From contig CAKSKU010000005.1 of assembly GCA_934465295.1 (NCBI GenBank), forward strand, positions 75,152 to 139,151: DNA of 64,000 bases, written 5' to 3'. The first letter of the stretch is position 1, and the number at the start of each line of letters is the position of its first letter. The position numbers and the translations under genes were made by a program. A model generated the notes under the pieces. The model searched no databases and was not told the origin of the DNA. It saw only the letters and a program-made list of their open reading frames with translations. Below are positions 27,173 through 35,906 of the stretch, piece by piece. The DNA is from an uncultured Oscillospiraceae bacterium. Lineage in GTDB: Bacteria > Bacillota > Clostridia > Oscillospirales > Ruminococcaceae.

Positions 27173-28258
27173 ATGGCAAAGAAAAGAATCGGTATCCTTA
27201 CAAGCGGCGGCGACTGCCCGGGTCTTAACGCAACTATCAGAGGCGTGGCGAAAGCCTGCTTCGAGGAGATGGGCGAGGACAATGTCGAGATCGTCGGAAT
27301 CCAGAACGGCTATTACGGACTTATCAACAACATCGCAAGAGAGATGAAGCCGTCCGAATTTTCGGGCATTCTCACTCAGGGCGGAACTATCCTCGGCACA
27401 AAACGTCAGCCGTTCAAGATGATGTCCGTTATCGAAGAGGACAACGTTGACAAGGTAAAGGCTATGAAAGACACCTACAAGTCTCAGAAGCTTGACTGCC
27501 TGCTCACACTCGGCGGCAACGGCACGCACAAGACCGCAAACCTCCTCTCGCAGGAAGGACTTAACATTATCGGTCTCCCCAAAACTATCGACAACGATAT
27601 CTTCGGCACGGACGTAACATTCGGCTTCCATACAGCGGTCGATACCGCAACGGACGTTATCGACAGACTTCATACCACAGCCGCTTCGCACAGCAGAATT
27701 CTCATGGTCGAGATAATGGGCAATAAGGCAGGCTGGCTCACACTCTATTCGGGCATCGCAGGCGGTGCTGATATCATCGTTATCCCCGAGATACCATATA
27801 ATACGGAAAGCATCTGCGCAGCTGTCGAAAAACGCTCGAAAGCAGGAAAGACCTTCTCAATAGTAGCAGTAGCAGAGGGCGCATTCGATCAGGAAGAGGC
27901 AAAGCTCAAAAAGAAAGAGCGTGCAAAGCGCAGACAGGAAGCGGGAATCACAACCGCAACATCAAGACTTGCCGCACAGGTGCAGGCTGAAACGGGCATC
28001 GAAGCAAGAGTCTGTGTTCCGGGACATATGCTCAGAGGCGGCAGTCCGTCAGCCTATGACAGAGTTCTCGCAACAAAGTTCGGCGTAAGAGCCGCAAGCC
28101 TCATCAAATCGGGCAAGTACGGCTACACAGTAGCAATGGTAGACGGAAAGATCACCGAAAACAAGCTTTCCGACATTGCAGGCAAGACAAAATTCGTGAC
28201 CCCCGACAACCAGCTTGTCATTACGGCAAAGGAACTTGGGGTTTCGTTCGGAGAATGA
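27173..28258 (+). CDS. pfkA: 6-phosphofructokinase (PfkA family)
   Basis: It phosphorylates fructose 6-phosphate in glycolysis. The 361 residues show LTSGGDCPGLNATIRG at the N-terminus, LGGNGTHKTANLL (114-126), LPKTIDNDI (135-143), the substrate loop MVEIMGNKAGW and PGHMLRGGSPSAYDR. Two diagnostic positions disagree. Gly117 is what ATP-using enzymes carry where PPi enzymes have Asp, but Lys137 in PKTIDND is the PPi-type residue, and Asn replaces the usual Asp at 116. The phosphoryl donor is therefore uncertain. It is probably cotranscribed with the EAL gene and ends at a clear terminator. Confidence 0.93.
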   Translation: MAKKRIGILTSGGDCPGLNATIRGVAKACFEEMGEDNVEIVGIQNGYYGLINNIAREMKPSEFSGILTQGGTILGTKRQPFKMMSVIEEDNVDKVKAMKDTYKSQKLDCLLTLGGNGTHKTANLLSQEGLNIIGLPKTIDNDIFGTDVTFGFHTAVDTATDVIDRLHTTAASHSRILMVEIMGNKAGWLTLYSGIAGGADIIVIPEIPYNTESICAAVEKRSKAGKTFSIVAVAEGAFDQEEAKLKKKERAKRRQEAGITTATSRLAAQVQAETGIEARVCVPGHMLRGGSPSAYDRVLATKFGVRAASLIKSGKYGYTVAMVDGKITENKLSDIAGKTKFVTPDNQLVITAKELGVSFGE

Positions 28259-28265
28259 GTAATAG

Positions 28266-28304
28266 AACGCCGATCATTATAACTGTAATGGTCGGCGTTT
28301 GTTA
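28266..28304 (+). terminator. Terminator after pfkA
   Basis: AACGCCGATCATTA pairs with TAATGGTCGGCGTT around AACTG with one G-T pair and is followed by TGTT. Confidence 0.8.
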
Positions 28305-28475
28305 TAAAACCGCTTTTTCAGAAATTTGACAAAATAGCCTAAAATTTACATATTTTATTGTGATAAATCAATATTGCTTTTTTCTGACAAAATGTTACAA
28401 TATAAATGTACACATTTATGGAATATAATTCCGCTTGTACAGACATTATTTTAACATTGAAAGGAAGCAATTAAA

Positions 28476-29807
28476 ATGGCAATCAGAACATCATCAACCA
28501 CAGCAAGAAGCAGCTCACATTCAACACAGAGCGCACCTAAAAAATCCTCATCGGCTCAGCGTTCGGGTTCAGCATCAAGGTCAAGCGCACCAACGCAGAG
28601 CAAGCAGACATCTTCCGCACCAAAGCGTGACACATTCACACGCTCAACGCCGACAGCAAAGCAGACACCATCAAAGACATCGGCGACATCAACAGCAAAG
28701 ACAAGCACGGCTTCAAAAAGTTCTCAGGCAAAGACATCGGCCGCAAAGTCGAACACGACTGCCAAAGCAAGCAGTTCAAAGACCGTTACAAAAGCCAAGT
28801 CAAACCCGACTGCAAGCAAAGCAAAACGTGATTCGTTTGAATTTTCTTCGGAGGCTGTGAAAAAGAGCGTGCAGTCAGCTAAGAGTTCAAAGTCATCGGC
28901 AAACAGCAAAGCGACTTCGCAGAATAATAAAAAGAACAGTCAAAATAAAGCATCAGGTTCTTTGGGTAAGCAAACTGTGTCAACGCCAAAGTCTGAAAAA
29001 ACATTATCTGAAGCCTTGACCGGGAAAAATATTCAGGGATTAAATGATTATCTTAAATCTTTGGAAAACAAATTTGGAACAAAATATGTATTTAATAAGT
29101 TTTTCGGTGGTGATAAAACCAAGTATGACCCTGTGAAAAGAGCTTCAAAAATAGCTAATGTTTCTGTTTCATCGCTTGAACAGGCACAGAACTCAGGCGG
29201 AACAGGATGCAAGAAGATAATGAATGCCTATGATCCCACACATAAGCTGAAAAAAGAAAATATAAGCAAATTTGTTTCATTTAATCAAAACGGCGGTTGG
29301 TTTGATGACGGAAAAGCAGCCTGCAAAGCCACATCGTTAGCAATAGTAGCTTCTATTAATTCAGGTAAAGTTGTTAAACCAACAGAAGTAGGTGCAGATA
29401 CAGAAGATGGTTTTTTATCTGAACCGAGAAAAAGTATACCCAGTATCTATGATGGAGATTTGAATATAACGGTTATTGAGAATAATAACAGTATTAAACC
29501 CGAAGAGCAGCTTAATAAAATAAAGGAATCATTATCCAAAGGCGAAGCAATATCAGTACAGGTTACAACCAAAACTAATAATCAGCACTGGGTAGTTGTT
29601 ACGGGAACAGTTGACAACTGCGATATTAAAGACATAAAAACAATAAATGACTTAGTGGGTATTGACCCTTGGTACGGCAGTTGTTCACAATCCTCCAATG
29701 GTAAAGTGACTATTGATAAAAATGTTAATGCAACAATGAACCTTGGTGATAAAAATAAATGTTTGGGCAACAGTAAAGGCTATGGTTATATGACTGCATC
29801 AAAATAA
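28476..29807 (+). CDS. Ser/Thr/Lys-rich protein with C-terminal papain-like (C39-like) domain
   Basis: A 443-residue protein. Residues 1-165 are almost only Ser, Thr, Ala, Lys, Gln and Pro, with the motif KRDTFTRS at 50 and KRDSFEFSSEA at about 117. A helical linker follows, then a domain with candidate catalytic residues Cys283 (DGKAACKATSLAIVASI), His371 (NQHWVVVTG) and Asp397 (GIDPWYG), the order seen in papain-like C39 peptidases. There is no signal peptide. The layout, a disordered head plus an enzyme-like tail, recalls toxin or effector proteins exported by a non-Sec route, but no toxin family is recognised. GAAAGGAAG precedes the start. Three lipoprotein-like genes follow at once. Confidence 0.6.
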   Translation: MAIRTSSTTARSSSHSTQSAPKKSSSAQRSGSASRSSAPTQSKQTSSAPKRDTFTRSTPTAKQTPSKTSATSTAKTSTASKSSQAKTSAAKSNTTAKASSSKTVTKAKSNPTASKAKRDSFEFSSEAVKKSVQSAKSSKSSANSKATSQNNKKNSQNKASGSLGKQTVSTPKSEKTLSEALTGKNIQGLNDYLKSLENKFGTKYVFNKFFGGDKTKYDPVKRASKIANVSVSSLEQAQNSGGTGCKKIMNAYDPTHKLKKENISKFVSFNQNGGWFDDGKAACKATSLAIVASINSGKVVKPTEVGADTEDGFLSEPRKSIPSIYDGDLNITVIENNNSIKPEEQLNKIKESLSKGEAISVQVTTKTNNQHWVVVTGTVDNCDIKDIKTINDLVGIDPWYGSCSQSSNGKVTIDKNVNATMNLGDKNKCLGNSKGYGYMTASK

Positions 29808-29828
29808 TTTTAATAGTGAGGTTTTTAT

Positions 29829-30617
29829 ATGAAAAACAAAGCGATATATCTCCTATGTGCAATCTGTTTTATGTTGACCGCTTGCGGAAGGACAGATGAC
29901 AATGTGCAGGAATATGTAAAAAAAGAAATAACCACAGTGATGACCACAGAAGCAACGGAAACCGAAAAGGTTTCCGTTGCTTCAAAATCCGAAACAACGA
30001 CCACAGCACCGACCGAAACAACGGTTATCACAACAACAAAATCAACACCAGTAACGACCTTTGACGAGAACGATGAAATTCTTGTCAGGGGGCAGGAATT
30101 TGCGGAAGCTTATGCTGAAATGTCGTGGAATTATTTACACGGTGCGGCTTGGGATGACTATTTAAATACACCTTATTTTGATTTTGATGATAAAAGCGAA
30201 GGCAATTATTATGAATATGATGGAATGCCTTTTTACAGGCTTCTGATAACCGACTATACATACGATGAGCTTATAGCTTATATCAAAAGCTTTTTATCCG
30301 AAGAATTATATCAGGACGGAATGTGGAAAATCGGAAGCTTTATCGTTGGCAAGGATAACAGCATTTACGTTAATGGGAATGAACCGACCTTTATATATCA
30401 GGCACGCAATGAACACGCTCACATTATAGGCTACACCGAAAACGATGACGGCAGTGTTACTTACGACTGCTTTGCTAAAACTACCGAAGAAGATGATGAT
30501 GACCTTTATTTTTCATTCACATTAAATACTGACGGGAAGCTTTGCGGTAGTTTTAATGCAACTTCAGATATGGAACTTCGACTTTTTTCCGACACTTTTT
30601 ATAGTGATGAAACTTGA
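29829..30617 (+). CDS. Putative lipoprotein, paralogue 1
   Basis: A 262-residue protein with a lipoprotein signal (LLCAICFMLTACG, lipidated Cys19), a Thr/Glu-rich linker (about 30-80) and a globular domain containing GNEPTFIYQ, RNEHAHIIGYTENDDGSVTY and a final acidic EEDDDDLYFSFTLN. I do not recognise the domain. It lies 21 bases after the papain-like gene and is clearly duplicated in the next gene. Its role is unknown; a surface protein working with, or protecting against, the upstream protein is one possibility (inference). Confidence 0.7.
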   Translation: MKNKAIYLLCAICFMLTACGRTDDNVQEYVKKEITTVMTTEATETEKVSVASKSETTTTAPTETTVITTTKSTPVTTFDENDEILVRGQEFAEAYAEMSWNYLHGAAWDDYLNTPYFDFDDKSEGNYYEYDGMPFYRLLITDYTYDELIAYIKSFLSEELYQDGMWKIGSFIVGKDNSIYVNGNEPTFIYQARNEHAHIIGYTENDDGSVTYDCFAKTTEEDDDDLYFSFTLNTDGKLCGSFNATSDMELRLFSDTFYSDET

Positions 30618-30633
30618 TCTTTTGGGTGGTTAT

Positions 30634-31443
30634 ATGAAAAATAAAGCAATATTTTTATTATGCGCAGCTTGCCTTGCAATGACAGCCTGCGGAAAGACAG
30701 TCGACACTTCACAGGAAAGCACGACGGAAGAAACAACGGTCACAGAAGAAACGGAAACCGAAACAGTTTCCGAAACAACGACCGCGGCACCGACCGAAAC
30801 AACGGTTATCACCACAACAAGACCTACTCCCGAAACGACATTTGACGAGAACGATGAGATCCTTGTCAGGGGTCAAGAGTTTGCGGAAGCTTATGCCAAA
30901 ATGTACTGGGACTATCTTTGCGGTGCGGCTTGGGAAGACTATTTGAATACGCCGTATTTCGATTTTGACGATAAAAGCGAGGGCAATTATTTTGAAGATG
31001 ACGGAAATATGCCTGCTGCCGAGGGCGTGACCTTCGACCCCATACCGTATTACAAATTATTGATCACTGATTATACTTACGATGAGCTTATAGCTTATAT
31101 CAAAAGCTTTTATTCAGATGAATTGTTTGAAGAATTCAAACAGAATTATTTAATTGGTGGTTTATTTACGGGCAAGGATAACTGCATTTATGTAAACGGA
31201 AACGAACCGACTTTTATATATCAGATGCGCAATGAACACGCTCACATTATAGGATATACCGAAAATGATGACGGAAGCGTTACTTACGACTGCTTTGCTA
31301 AAACTACCGAGGAAGATGATGACGATCTTTATTTTTCGTTCACTTTAAACGCTGACGGAAAGCTTTGCGGTGATTTCGATATTTCTTTGGAAAATGAGCT
31401 TGGACTTTTTTCCGATACCTATTATTGTGATGATGAAACTTGA
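30634..31443 (+). CDS. Putative lipoprotein, paralogue 2
   Basis: A 269-residue close homologue of the preceding gene. It has the same signal (LLCAACLAMTACG, Cys19), the same Thr-rich linker (TAAPTETTVITTTRPTP) and the same globular domain, with a 15-residue insertion around NMPAAEGVTFDPIPYYKLL. The DNA around both starts is also repeated (GATGAAACTTGATCTTT before this start and the next), showing tandem duplication. I start at ATG 30634 behind GGGTGGT; a longer frame from 30556 runs inside the previous gene. Confidence 0.7.
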   Translation: MKNKAIFLLCAACLAMTACGKTVDTSQESTTEETTVTEETETETVSETTTAAPTETTVITTTRPTPETTFDENDEILVRGQEFAEAYAKMYWDYLCGAAWEDYLNTPYFDFDDKSEGNYFEDDGNMPAAEGVTFDPIPYYKLLITDYTYDELIAYIKSFYSDELFEEFKQNYLIGGLFTGKDNCIYVNGNEPTFIYQMRNEHAHIIGYTENDDGSVTYDCFAKTTEEDDDDLYFSFTLNADGKLCGDFDISLENELGLFSDTYYCDDET

Positions 31444-31459
31444 TCTTTCGGGCGATATT

Positions 31460-32116
31460 ATGAAAAACAAAGCAATATATCTCTTATGCGCAGCTTGCCT
31501 TGCTATGACAGTCTGCGGAAAGACGGCTGACAATGTGCAGGAGAGTTTGACGGGAGAAATTACAGCAAGCAGCTGTTCGGAAACGGTATCGGAAAACTGC
31601 GAGTCTGACAAAGATATCGCCGCAGTTATCGAGGAAAAGAAAGCGGAGCTGGACAGCACGGACGAGCCTTTTGGGGTGACGGATATATTTTTCGGGACAA
31701 GTTTCGACTATAACAATGACGGTCATAACGATCGGGTGGTACTGTACTCGCTGTATGCACAATTTGAATTTGTTATCATCGATTCGCAGAATGCGGGTAT
31801 TCTATTCGATGAAAGAATTATGGCTCCTCTGTTTTCCCAGACAAAAATAGAGGTTTACATGAACTCCGACTCCAAATATGCGTTCAAAATTACCGACAGA
31901 ATAGAAAAGCCGCAGATATCAAGTATCAATGAAACGGTGCAGATAATATCCCCGTCGGAAAACTGCCTTTTAGAGGCGGTCTATGACTATGAAACGAATG
32001 AATTTTGTCACGCTTATACCGAATATGACTATGAGCAGTATATCCAAAGGCAAAACGAGCTTCTGAACGACTGTGAATACTGTATGGATATGACTTTTGA
32101 GCCGTATTCGGGTTAA
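31460..32116 (+). CDS. Putative exported protein sharing the duplicated 5' end
   Basis: A 218-residue protein. The first 30 residues copy those of the two upstream lipoproteins, but the rest is unrelated and reads like a VCBS/integrin-type repeat (FDYNNDGHNDRVVLYSLY) plus a small domain ending in three cysteines. The lipobox is MTVCG, with Val before Cys19 where Ala, Gly or Ser is normal, so lipidation may fail. This looks like a chimaera made when the duplicated upstream segment joined a different body. Start ATG 31460 is 17 bases after the previous stop. Confidence 0.65.
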   Translation: MKNKAIYLLCAACLAMTVCGKTADNVQESLTGEITASSCSETVSENCESDKDIAAVIEEKKAELDSTDEPFGVTDIFFGTSFDYNNDGHNDRVVLYSLYAQFEFVIIDSQNAGILFDERIMAPLFSQTKIEVYMNSDSKYAFKITDRIEKPQISSINETVQIISPSENCLLEAVYDYETNEFCHAYTEYDYEQYIQRQNELLNDCEYCMDMTFEPYSG

Positions 32117-32246
32117 GACCTGTTATTTTGCCCCGAAAACGCCCTTTTTATGCATAAAAAACGATGTTTTGTCGGAAGTGCATAAAAAATTATCAAAAAT
32201 CGGGGCGAAATTCTATTTTAAATTTTCGGAAAAATTGCGAAAACCC

Positions 32247-32275
32247 TTGAAATGACAGAATTAGTGTGTTATAAT
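32247..32275 (+). promoter_or_regulatory. Promoter of the ribosomal superoperon
   Basis: TTGAAA, a 17-base spacer and a perfect TATAAT precede rpsJ by about 300 bases. Upstream, GCCCCGA near 32132 and TCGGGGC near 32199 can pair across 60 bases and may end the lipoprotein transcript. Confidence 0.85.
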
Positions 32276-32282
32276 ACTACTT

Positions 32283-32576
32283 GCGTGACTGCAACAAGAT
32301 ATGCGTTGAAGTGAAAGGTGGCCGGCGGTTTGCCGGGGAATTTTCATGGAGTATGTCCGATTTTAAACCGGGCGGCTGTAATATCAACACTGTGTGTGCT
32401 TAAACCGTTGGCATTTTTATGCCGATAGGTAAGTTTTGTGTGTATAAAAGCTGACGTTTCCGGAAACACCTGTGTTTTTCGGATTTTTTTATGTGAAGCT
32501 TGCGATACACACGGTAGCGTTGAACATTACATTGTCCCCTCTACATTATTAAATTTGCTTAAGGAGGCGATTCTAA
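32283..32576 (+). promoter_or_regulatory. Long leader of the S10 operon with terminator-like attenuator
   Basis: The leader holds the hairpin CCGGC/GCCGG near 32323-32338 and, at 32460-32490, the stem CCGGAAACAC/GTGTTTTTCGG followed by seven T. That hairpin has the shape of an intrinsic terminator placed about 90 bases before rpsJ, as expected of an attenuator. In other bacteria L4 controls S10 leaders; whether this RNA binds L4 is not visible here. After the stem come ATACACACGGTAGCGTTG and the ideal site AAGGAGG. Confidence 0.65.
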
Positions 32577-32891
32577 GTGGCAGTCAATGAAAAAATCAGA
32601 ATCAGAATCAAGGGCTTTGACCATGCGGTTGTAGATGCGGCAGCAGCTAAGATCGTAGAGGCAGCAAAGCGCAGCGGTGCAAGAGTTTCGGGTCCTATCC
32701 CGCTCCCAACAGACAAGGAGATCGTTACTATCCTCCGTGCTGTACACAAGTACAAGGACAGCCGTGAGCAGTTCGAGCTTCGCACCCACAAGAGACTCAT
32801 CGACGTTATAAGACCTACTGCAAAGACAACTGAAGCTTTACAGGGTCTTGAACTTCCTGCCGGCGTTGATATCGTAATGGAAATCAAGTAA
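32577..32891 (+). CDS. rpsJ: Ribosomal protein S10
   Basis: A 104-residue 30S head protein that also joins the antitermination complex through NusB. Family motifs include KIRIRIKGFDHAVVD, GPIPLPTDKEIVTILR and REQFELRTHKRLIDV. The start is GTG at 32577, 7 bases after AAGGAGG. It is the first gene of the superoperon; no rpsL/rpsG/fusA/tuf genes precede it here. Confidence 0.98.
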   Translation: MAVNEKIRIRIKGFDHAVVDAAAAKIVEAAKRSGARVSGPIPLPTDKEIVTILRAVHKYKDSREQFELRTHKRLIDVIRPTAKTTEALQGLELPAGVDIVMEIK

Positions 32892-32976
32892 GCGAGAGCC
32901 TGCCATTTCCGAAAATATCGATCCGCAGGTCATGTTGTGCAAAAACACAACCAATAACCAATAGGAGGAAAAAATC

Positions 32977-33618
32977 ATGACAAAGGCAATCATCGGTAAG
33001 AAAATCGGTATGACACAGATTTTCGATGAAGCAACTAACAAGGTTATCCCCTTGACAGTTGTAGAAGCCGGCCCTTGCGTAGTCGTTCAGAAGAAGACAG
33101 TTGAGAACGACGGTTACAGCGCAGTACAGCTCGGCTTCGGCGATCTCAGAGAAAAGCTTGCAAACAAGCCTGTTAAGGGTCACTTTGCAAAGGCTGACGC
33201 TCCTCTCAAGAGAACTCTTAAGGAGTTCAGACTTGACGGTGCAGAGGCTATCGAGGTCGGCACTATCCTTAAAGCAGATTCTTTTGAAGTTGGCGACATC
33301 GTTGATGTAAGCGGTACTTCAAAGGGTAAGGGCTTCCAGGGTACTATCAAGAAGAACAACCAGCGCTCACTCAAGGAAACTCACGGTACAGGCCCTGTTC
33401 ACAGACAGGCAGGTTCCATGGGTGCCTGCTCCTCACCTTCCCGTATCTTCAAGGGCAAGAAGCTTGCAGGTCACATGGGTGCAGAAAAGGTTACTATCCA
33501 GAATCTTGAAATTGTCAAGATCGACGCAGAAAACAATCTTATCGCAATCAAGGGTGCTATTCCCGGTCCTAAGAACGGAATCGTTACAATCTGCGACTGC
33601 GTAAAGAAAAAAGCTTAA
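32977..33618 (+). CDS. rplC: Ribosomal protein L3
   Basis: A 213-residue 50S assembly initiator protein. It opens with KAIIGKKIGMTQIFDE, and the long loop that reaches the peptidyl transferase centre carries GTGPVHRQAGSMGACSSPSR. It has the AGGAGG site, lies 85 bases after rpsJ and is followed 18 bases later by rplD. Confidence 0.98.
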   Translation: MTKAIIGKKIGMTQIFDEATNKVIPLTVVEAGPCVVVQKKTVENDGYSAVQLGFGDLREKLANKPVKGHFAKADAPLKRTLKEFRLDGAEAIEVGTILKADSFEVGDIVDVSGTSKGKGFQGTIKKNNQRSLKETHGTGPVHRQAGSMGACSSPSRIFKGKKLAGHMGAEKVTIQNLEIVKIDAENNLIAIKGAIPGPKNGIVTICDCVKKKA

Positions 33619-33636
33619 TGGAAGGAGGAAGCAACA

Positions 33637-34263
33637 ATGCCTAATATGAAAGTTCTCGATATGACAGGTAAAGAGGTTTCCAACATTGAGCTGTCAGATG
33701 CAATTTTCGGTATCACACCCAACGAGTCCGCTATGCACACAATGGTAGTTAACTACCTTGCCAATCAGCGTCAGGGCACACAGTCCACTCTCACCCGTAC
33801 AGAGGTAAGAGGCGGCGGCAGAAAGCCTTGGAGACAGAAGGGTACAGGCCACGCAAGACAGGGTTCTACAAGAGCTCCTCAGTGGACACACGGCGGTATC
33901 GCACTCGGCCCTAAGCCAAGAAGCTACCGTTTCACAGTAAACAAGAAGTTAAGAAGACTTGCTATGAAGTCTGCAATGTCCGTTAAGGTAGCAGACAACA
34001 ACATGATCGTTCTCGATTCCATCAAGATGGAGGAATTTAAGACAAAGACTGTTGTTAATATGCTCAAGTCGATCGAAGCAGAGGGCAAGAAGGCTCTCAT
34101 CGTTCTTTCCGAAAATGACAGCTTCGTAATCAAGAGCGCTGCCAACATCCCCGGTGTTAAGACAGCTCTCGTAAACACGATCAATGTTTATGACATTCTC
34201 AACGCTGATAAGTTCATCGTTGTTAAGGATGCCGTAGCTAAAATTGAGGAGGTGTACGCATAA
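33637..34263 (+). CDS. rplD: Ribosomal protein L4
   Basis: A 208-residue 50S protein of the exit tunnel, and in some bacteria the autoregulator of the S10 operon. The tunnel loop is visible as TRTEVRGGGRKPWRQKGTGH, followed by RAPQWTHGGIALGPKPRSY. Its stop overlaps the rplW start (TAATG), indicating coupled translation. Confidence 0.98.
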   Translation: MPNMKVLDMTGKEVSNIELSDAIFGITPNESAMHTMVVNYLANQRQGTQSTLTRTEVRGGGRKPWRQKGTGHARQGSTRAPQWTHGGIALGPKPRSYRFTVNKKLRRLAMKSAMSVKVADNNMIVLDSIKMEEFKTKTVVNMLKSIEAEGKKALIVLSENDSFVIKSAANIPGVKTALVNTINVYDILNADKFIVVKDAVAKIEEVYA

Positions 34264-34553
34264 TGTTAGCACAGGATATCGTAATCAAGCCTATCATCAC
34301 TGAAAAGAGCATGTCCGGTCTTCAGAATGGAAAGTACACCTTTAAAGTAGCCAAGAACGCTAACAAGGTCGAAATTGCTAAGGCAGTTGAAGAACTCTTC
34401 GGCGTTAAGGTTGCAAAGGTTAATACTCTCAACGTAAGAGGCCGCTATAAGAGAATGGGCATGAACGCAGGCTACACAGCAGCTTGGAAGAAGGCTATCG
34501 TTACTCTTACAGCAGATTCCAAGACCATCGAATTCTTCGACGGTATGATGTAA
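34263..34553 (+). CDS. rplW: Ribosomal protein L23
   Basis: A 96-residue protein at the tunnel exit, where signal recognition particle and trigger factor dock. Motifs are IVIKPIITEKSM, KYTFKVAKNANKVEIAKAVE and KVNTLNVRGRYKRMG. It overlaps rplD by one base; a 104-base spacer with no clear structure follows. Confidence 0.97.
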   Translation: MLAQDIVIKPIITEKSMSGLQNGKYTFKVAKNANKVEIAKAVEELFGVKVAKVNTLNVRGRYKRMGMNAGYTAAWKKAIVTLTADSKTIEFFDGMM

Positions 34554-34657
34554 GGCCCAATAAGGCTTTTACTCCTTAGCCCACGGGCATTGAGTAAGTA
34601 TGGAAGGAAACAGCTTCCGCAAAACATCGCAAATTTATAAAGGAGATTTGAACTACA

Positions 34658-35491
34658 ATGGCTATTAAAGTTTACCAGCCTACCACCGCTTCAAGACGTC
34701 AGATGACTGTAACTGATTACAGCGGTCTTTCCAAGGTAGCTCCTGAAAAGAGCCTTCTTGCACCTGTCAAGAAGAATGCCGGCAGAAACAGCTACGGTAG
34801 GATCACTGTTCGTCACAGAGGCGGCGGAAACAGAAGAAAATACAGAATCATCGATTTCAAGAGAGATAAGCAGGGCATGAACGCTACTGTTCTCACACTT
34901 GAATACGATCCTAACAGAAGCGCATTCATCGCTCTCGTTCAGTACGAGGACGGCGAAAAGAGATACATCATCGCTCCTAACGGCCTTGCTGTTGGTGATG
35001 TTATCCGTGCAGGTGCTGACTCCGATATCAAGCCGGGCAACGCTCTTGCTCTTGCTAATATCCCTGTTGGTACATTCATCCACAACATTGAGCTTTACCC
35101 CGGCAAGGGCGCACAGCTCGTTCGTGCAGCAGGCAACATGGCTCAGCTCATGGGTAAGGAAGATGACTACGTTCTCGTTAGACTTCCTTCCGGCGAAATG
35201 AGAAAGATCCCTGCAGGATGCATGGCTTCCATCGGTCAGGTTTCCAACATTGACCATGAAAACGTAAACCTCGGTAAGGCTGGTAAGACCCGCCACAGAG
35301 GTATCAGACCTACCGTTCGTGGTTCTGTCATGAACCCATGCGACCACCCACACGGTGGTGGTGAAGGTAAGTCACCTGTCGGCCGTCCGGGACCTGTTAC
35401 TCCTTGGGGCAAGCCGGCACTCGGTTACAAGACCAGAGCTACTCATAACAGAACTGACAAGTTCATCGTTAAGAGAAGAAACGGCAAGTAA
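34658..35491 (+). CDS. rplB: Ribosomal protein L2
   Basis: A 277-residue 50S protein near the peptidyl transferase centre. The conserved core KNAGRNSYGRITVRHRGGG and the C-terminal RGSVMNPCDHPHGGGEGKSP, with its functional His, are intact. The site AAAGGAG precedes the start. A strong hairpin separates it from rpsS. Confidence 0.98.
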   Translation: MAIKVYQPTTASRRQMTVTDYSGLSKVAPEKSLLAPVKKNAGRNSYGRITVRHRGGGNRRKYRIIDFKRDKQGMNATVLTLEYDPNRSAFIALVQYEDGEKRYIIAPNGLAVGDVIRAGADSDIKPGNALALANIPVGTFIHNIELYPGKGAQLVRAAGNMAQLMGKEDDYVLVRLPSGEMRKIPAGCMASIGQVSNIDHENVNLGKAGKTRHRGIRPTVRGSVMNPCDHPHGGGEGKSPVGRPGPVTPWGKPALGYKTRATHNRTDKFIVKRRNGK

Positions 35492-35535
35492 TCTTATAAG
35501 AAAATTTATTGAAAGTTTACTCATAGGAATCGTAA

Positions 35536-35577
35536 AGAGGAATGTCGGAGCGATCATGCTCCCGACATCTTGCCTCT
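35536..35577 (+). promoter_or_regulatory. Stable hairpin between rplB and rpsS
   Basis: AGAGG-A-ATGTCGG-AGC pairs with GCT-C-CCGACAT-CTTG-CCTCT around GATCAT. No T run follows it except GATTTT, so it may be an RNA processing or stabilising element, or a protein binding site, more than a terminator. Confidence 0.6.
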
Positions 35578-35601
35578 GATTTTGAGAGGGGAGGAAAACC
35601 A

Positions 35602-35883
35602 ATGAGCAGAAGCATTAAAAAAGGACCATACGTCCAGGAAGCTCTTCTTAAGAGAGTTATTGCTATGAACGAAGCAGGTGAAAAGAAAGTCCTCAAGACT
35701 TGGAGCAGAGCTTCAACGATTTTCCCTGATTTCGTAGGTCATACATTTGCCGTTCATGACGGCAGAAAGCACGTTCCCGTATATGTGACTGAAGATATGG
35801 TAGGTCACAGACTCGGTGAATTCGCACCAACAAGAACCTATAAGGGTCATGCGGGTTCAAAGACATCCAACAACGGTAAGTAA
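35602..35883 (+). CDS. rpsS: Ribosomal protein S19
   Basis: A 93-residue 30S head protein starting MSRSIKKGPYVQEALLKR and holding TWSRASTIFPDFVGHTFAVH and LGEFAPTRTYKGH. I start at ATG 35602 behind GGGGAGG; the frame open to 35542 runs through the upstream hairpin and is not the gene. rplV follows after 23 bases. Confidence 0.98.
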   Translation: MSRSIKKGPYVQEALLKRVIAMNEAGEKKVLKTWSRASTIFPDFVGHTFAVHDGRKHVPVYVTEDMVGHRLGEFAPTRTYKGHAGSKTSNNGK

Positions 35884-35906
35884 TAAGGCAGAGAGGAGAA
35901 TTTAGA

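Noticed and set aside
28435..28860. A 141-codon His/Gln/Arg-rich frame
   Set aside because: It is a shifted reading of the low-complexity Ser/Thr/Lys-rich head of the gene at 28476.
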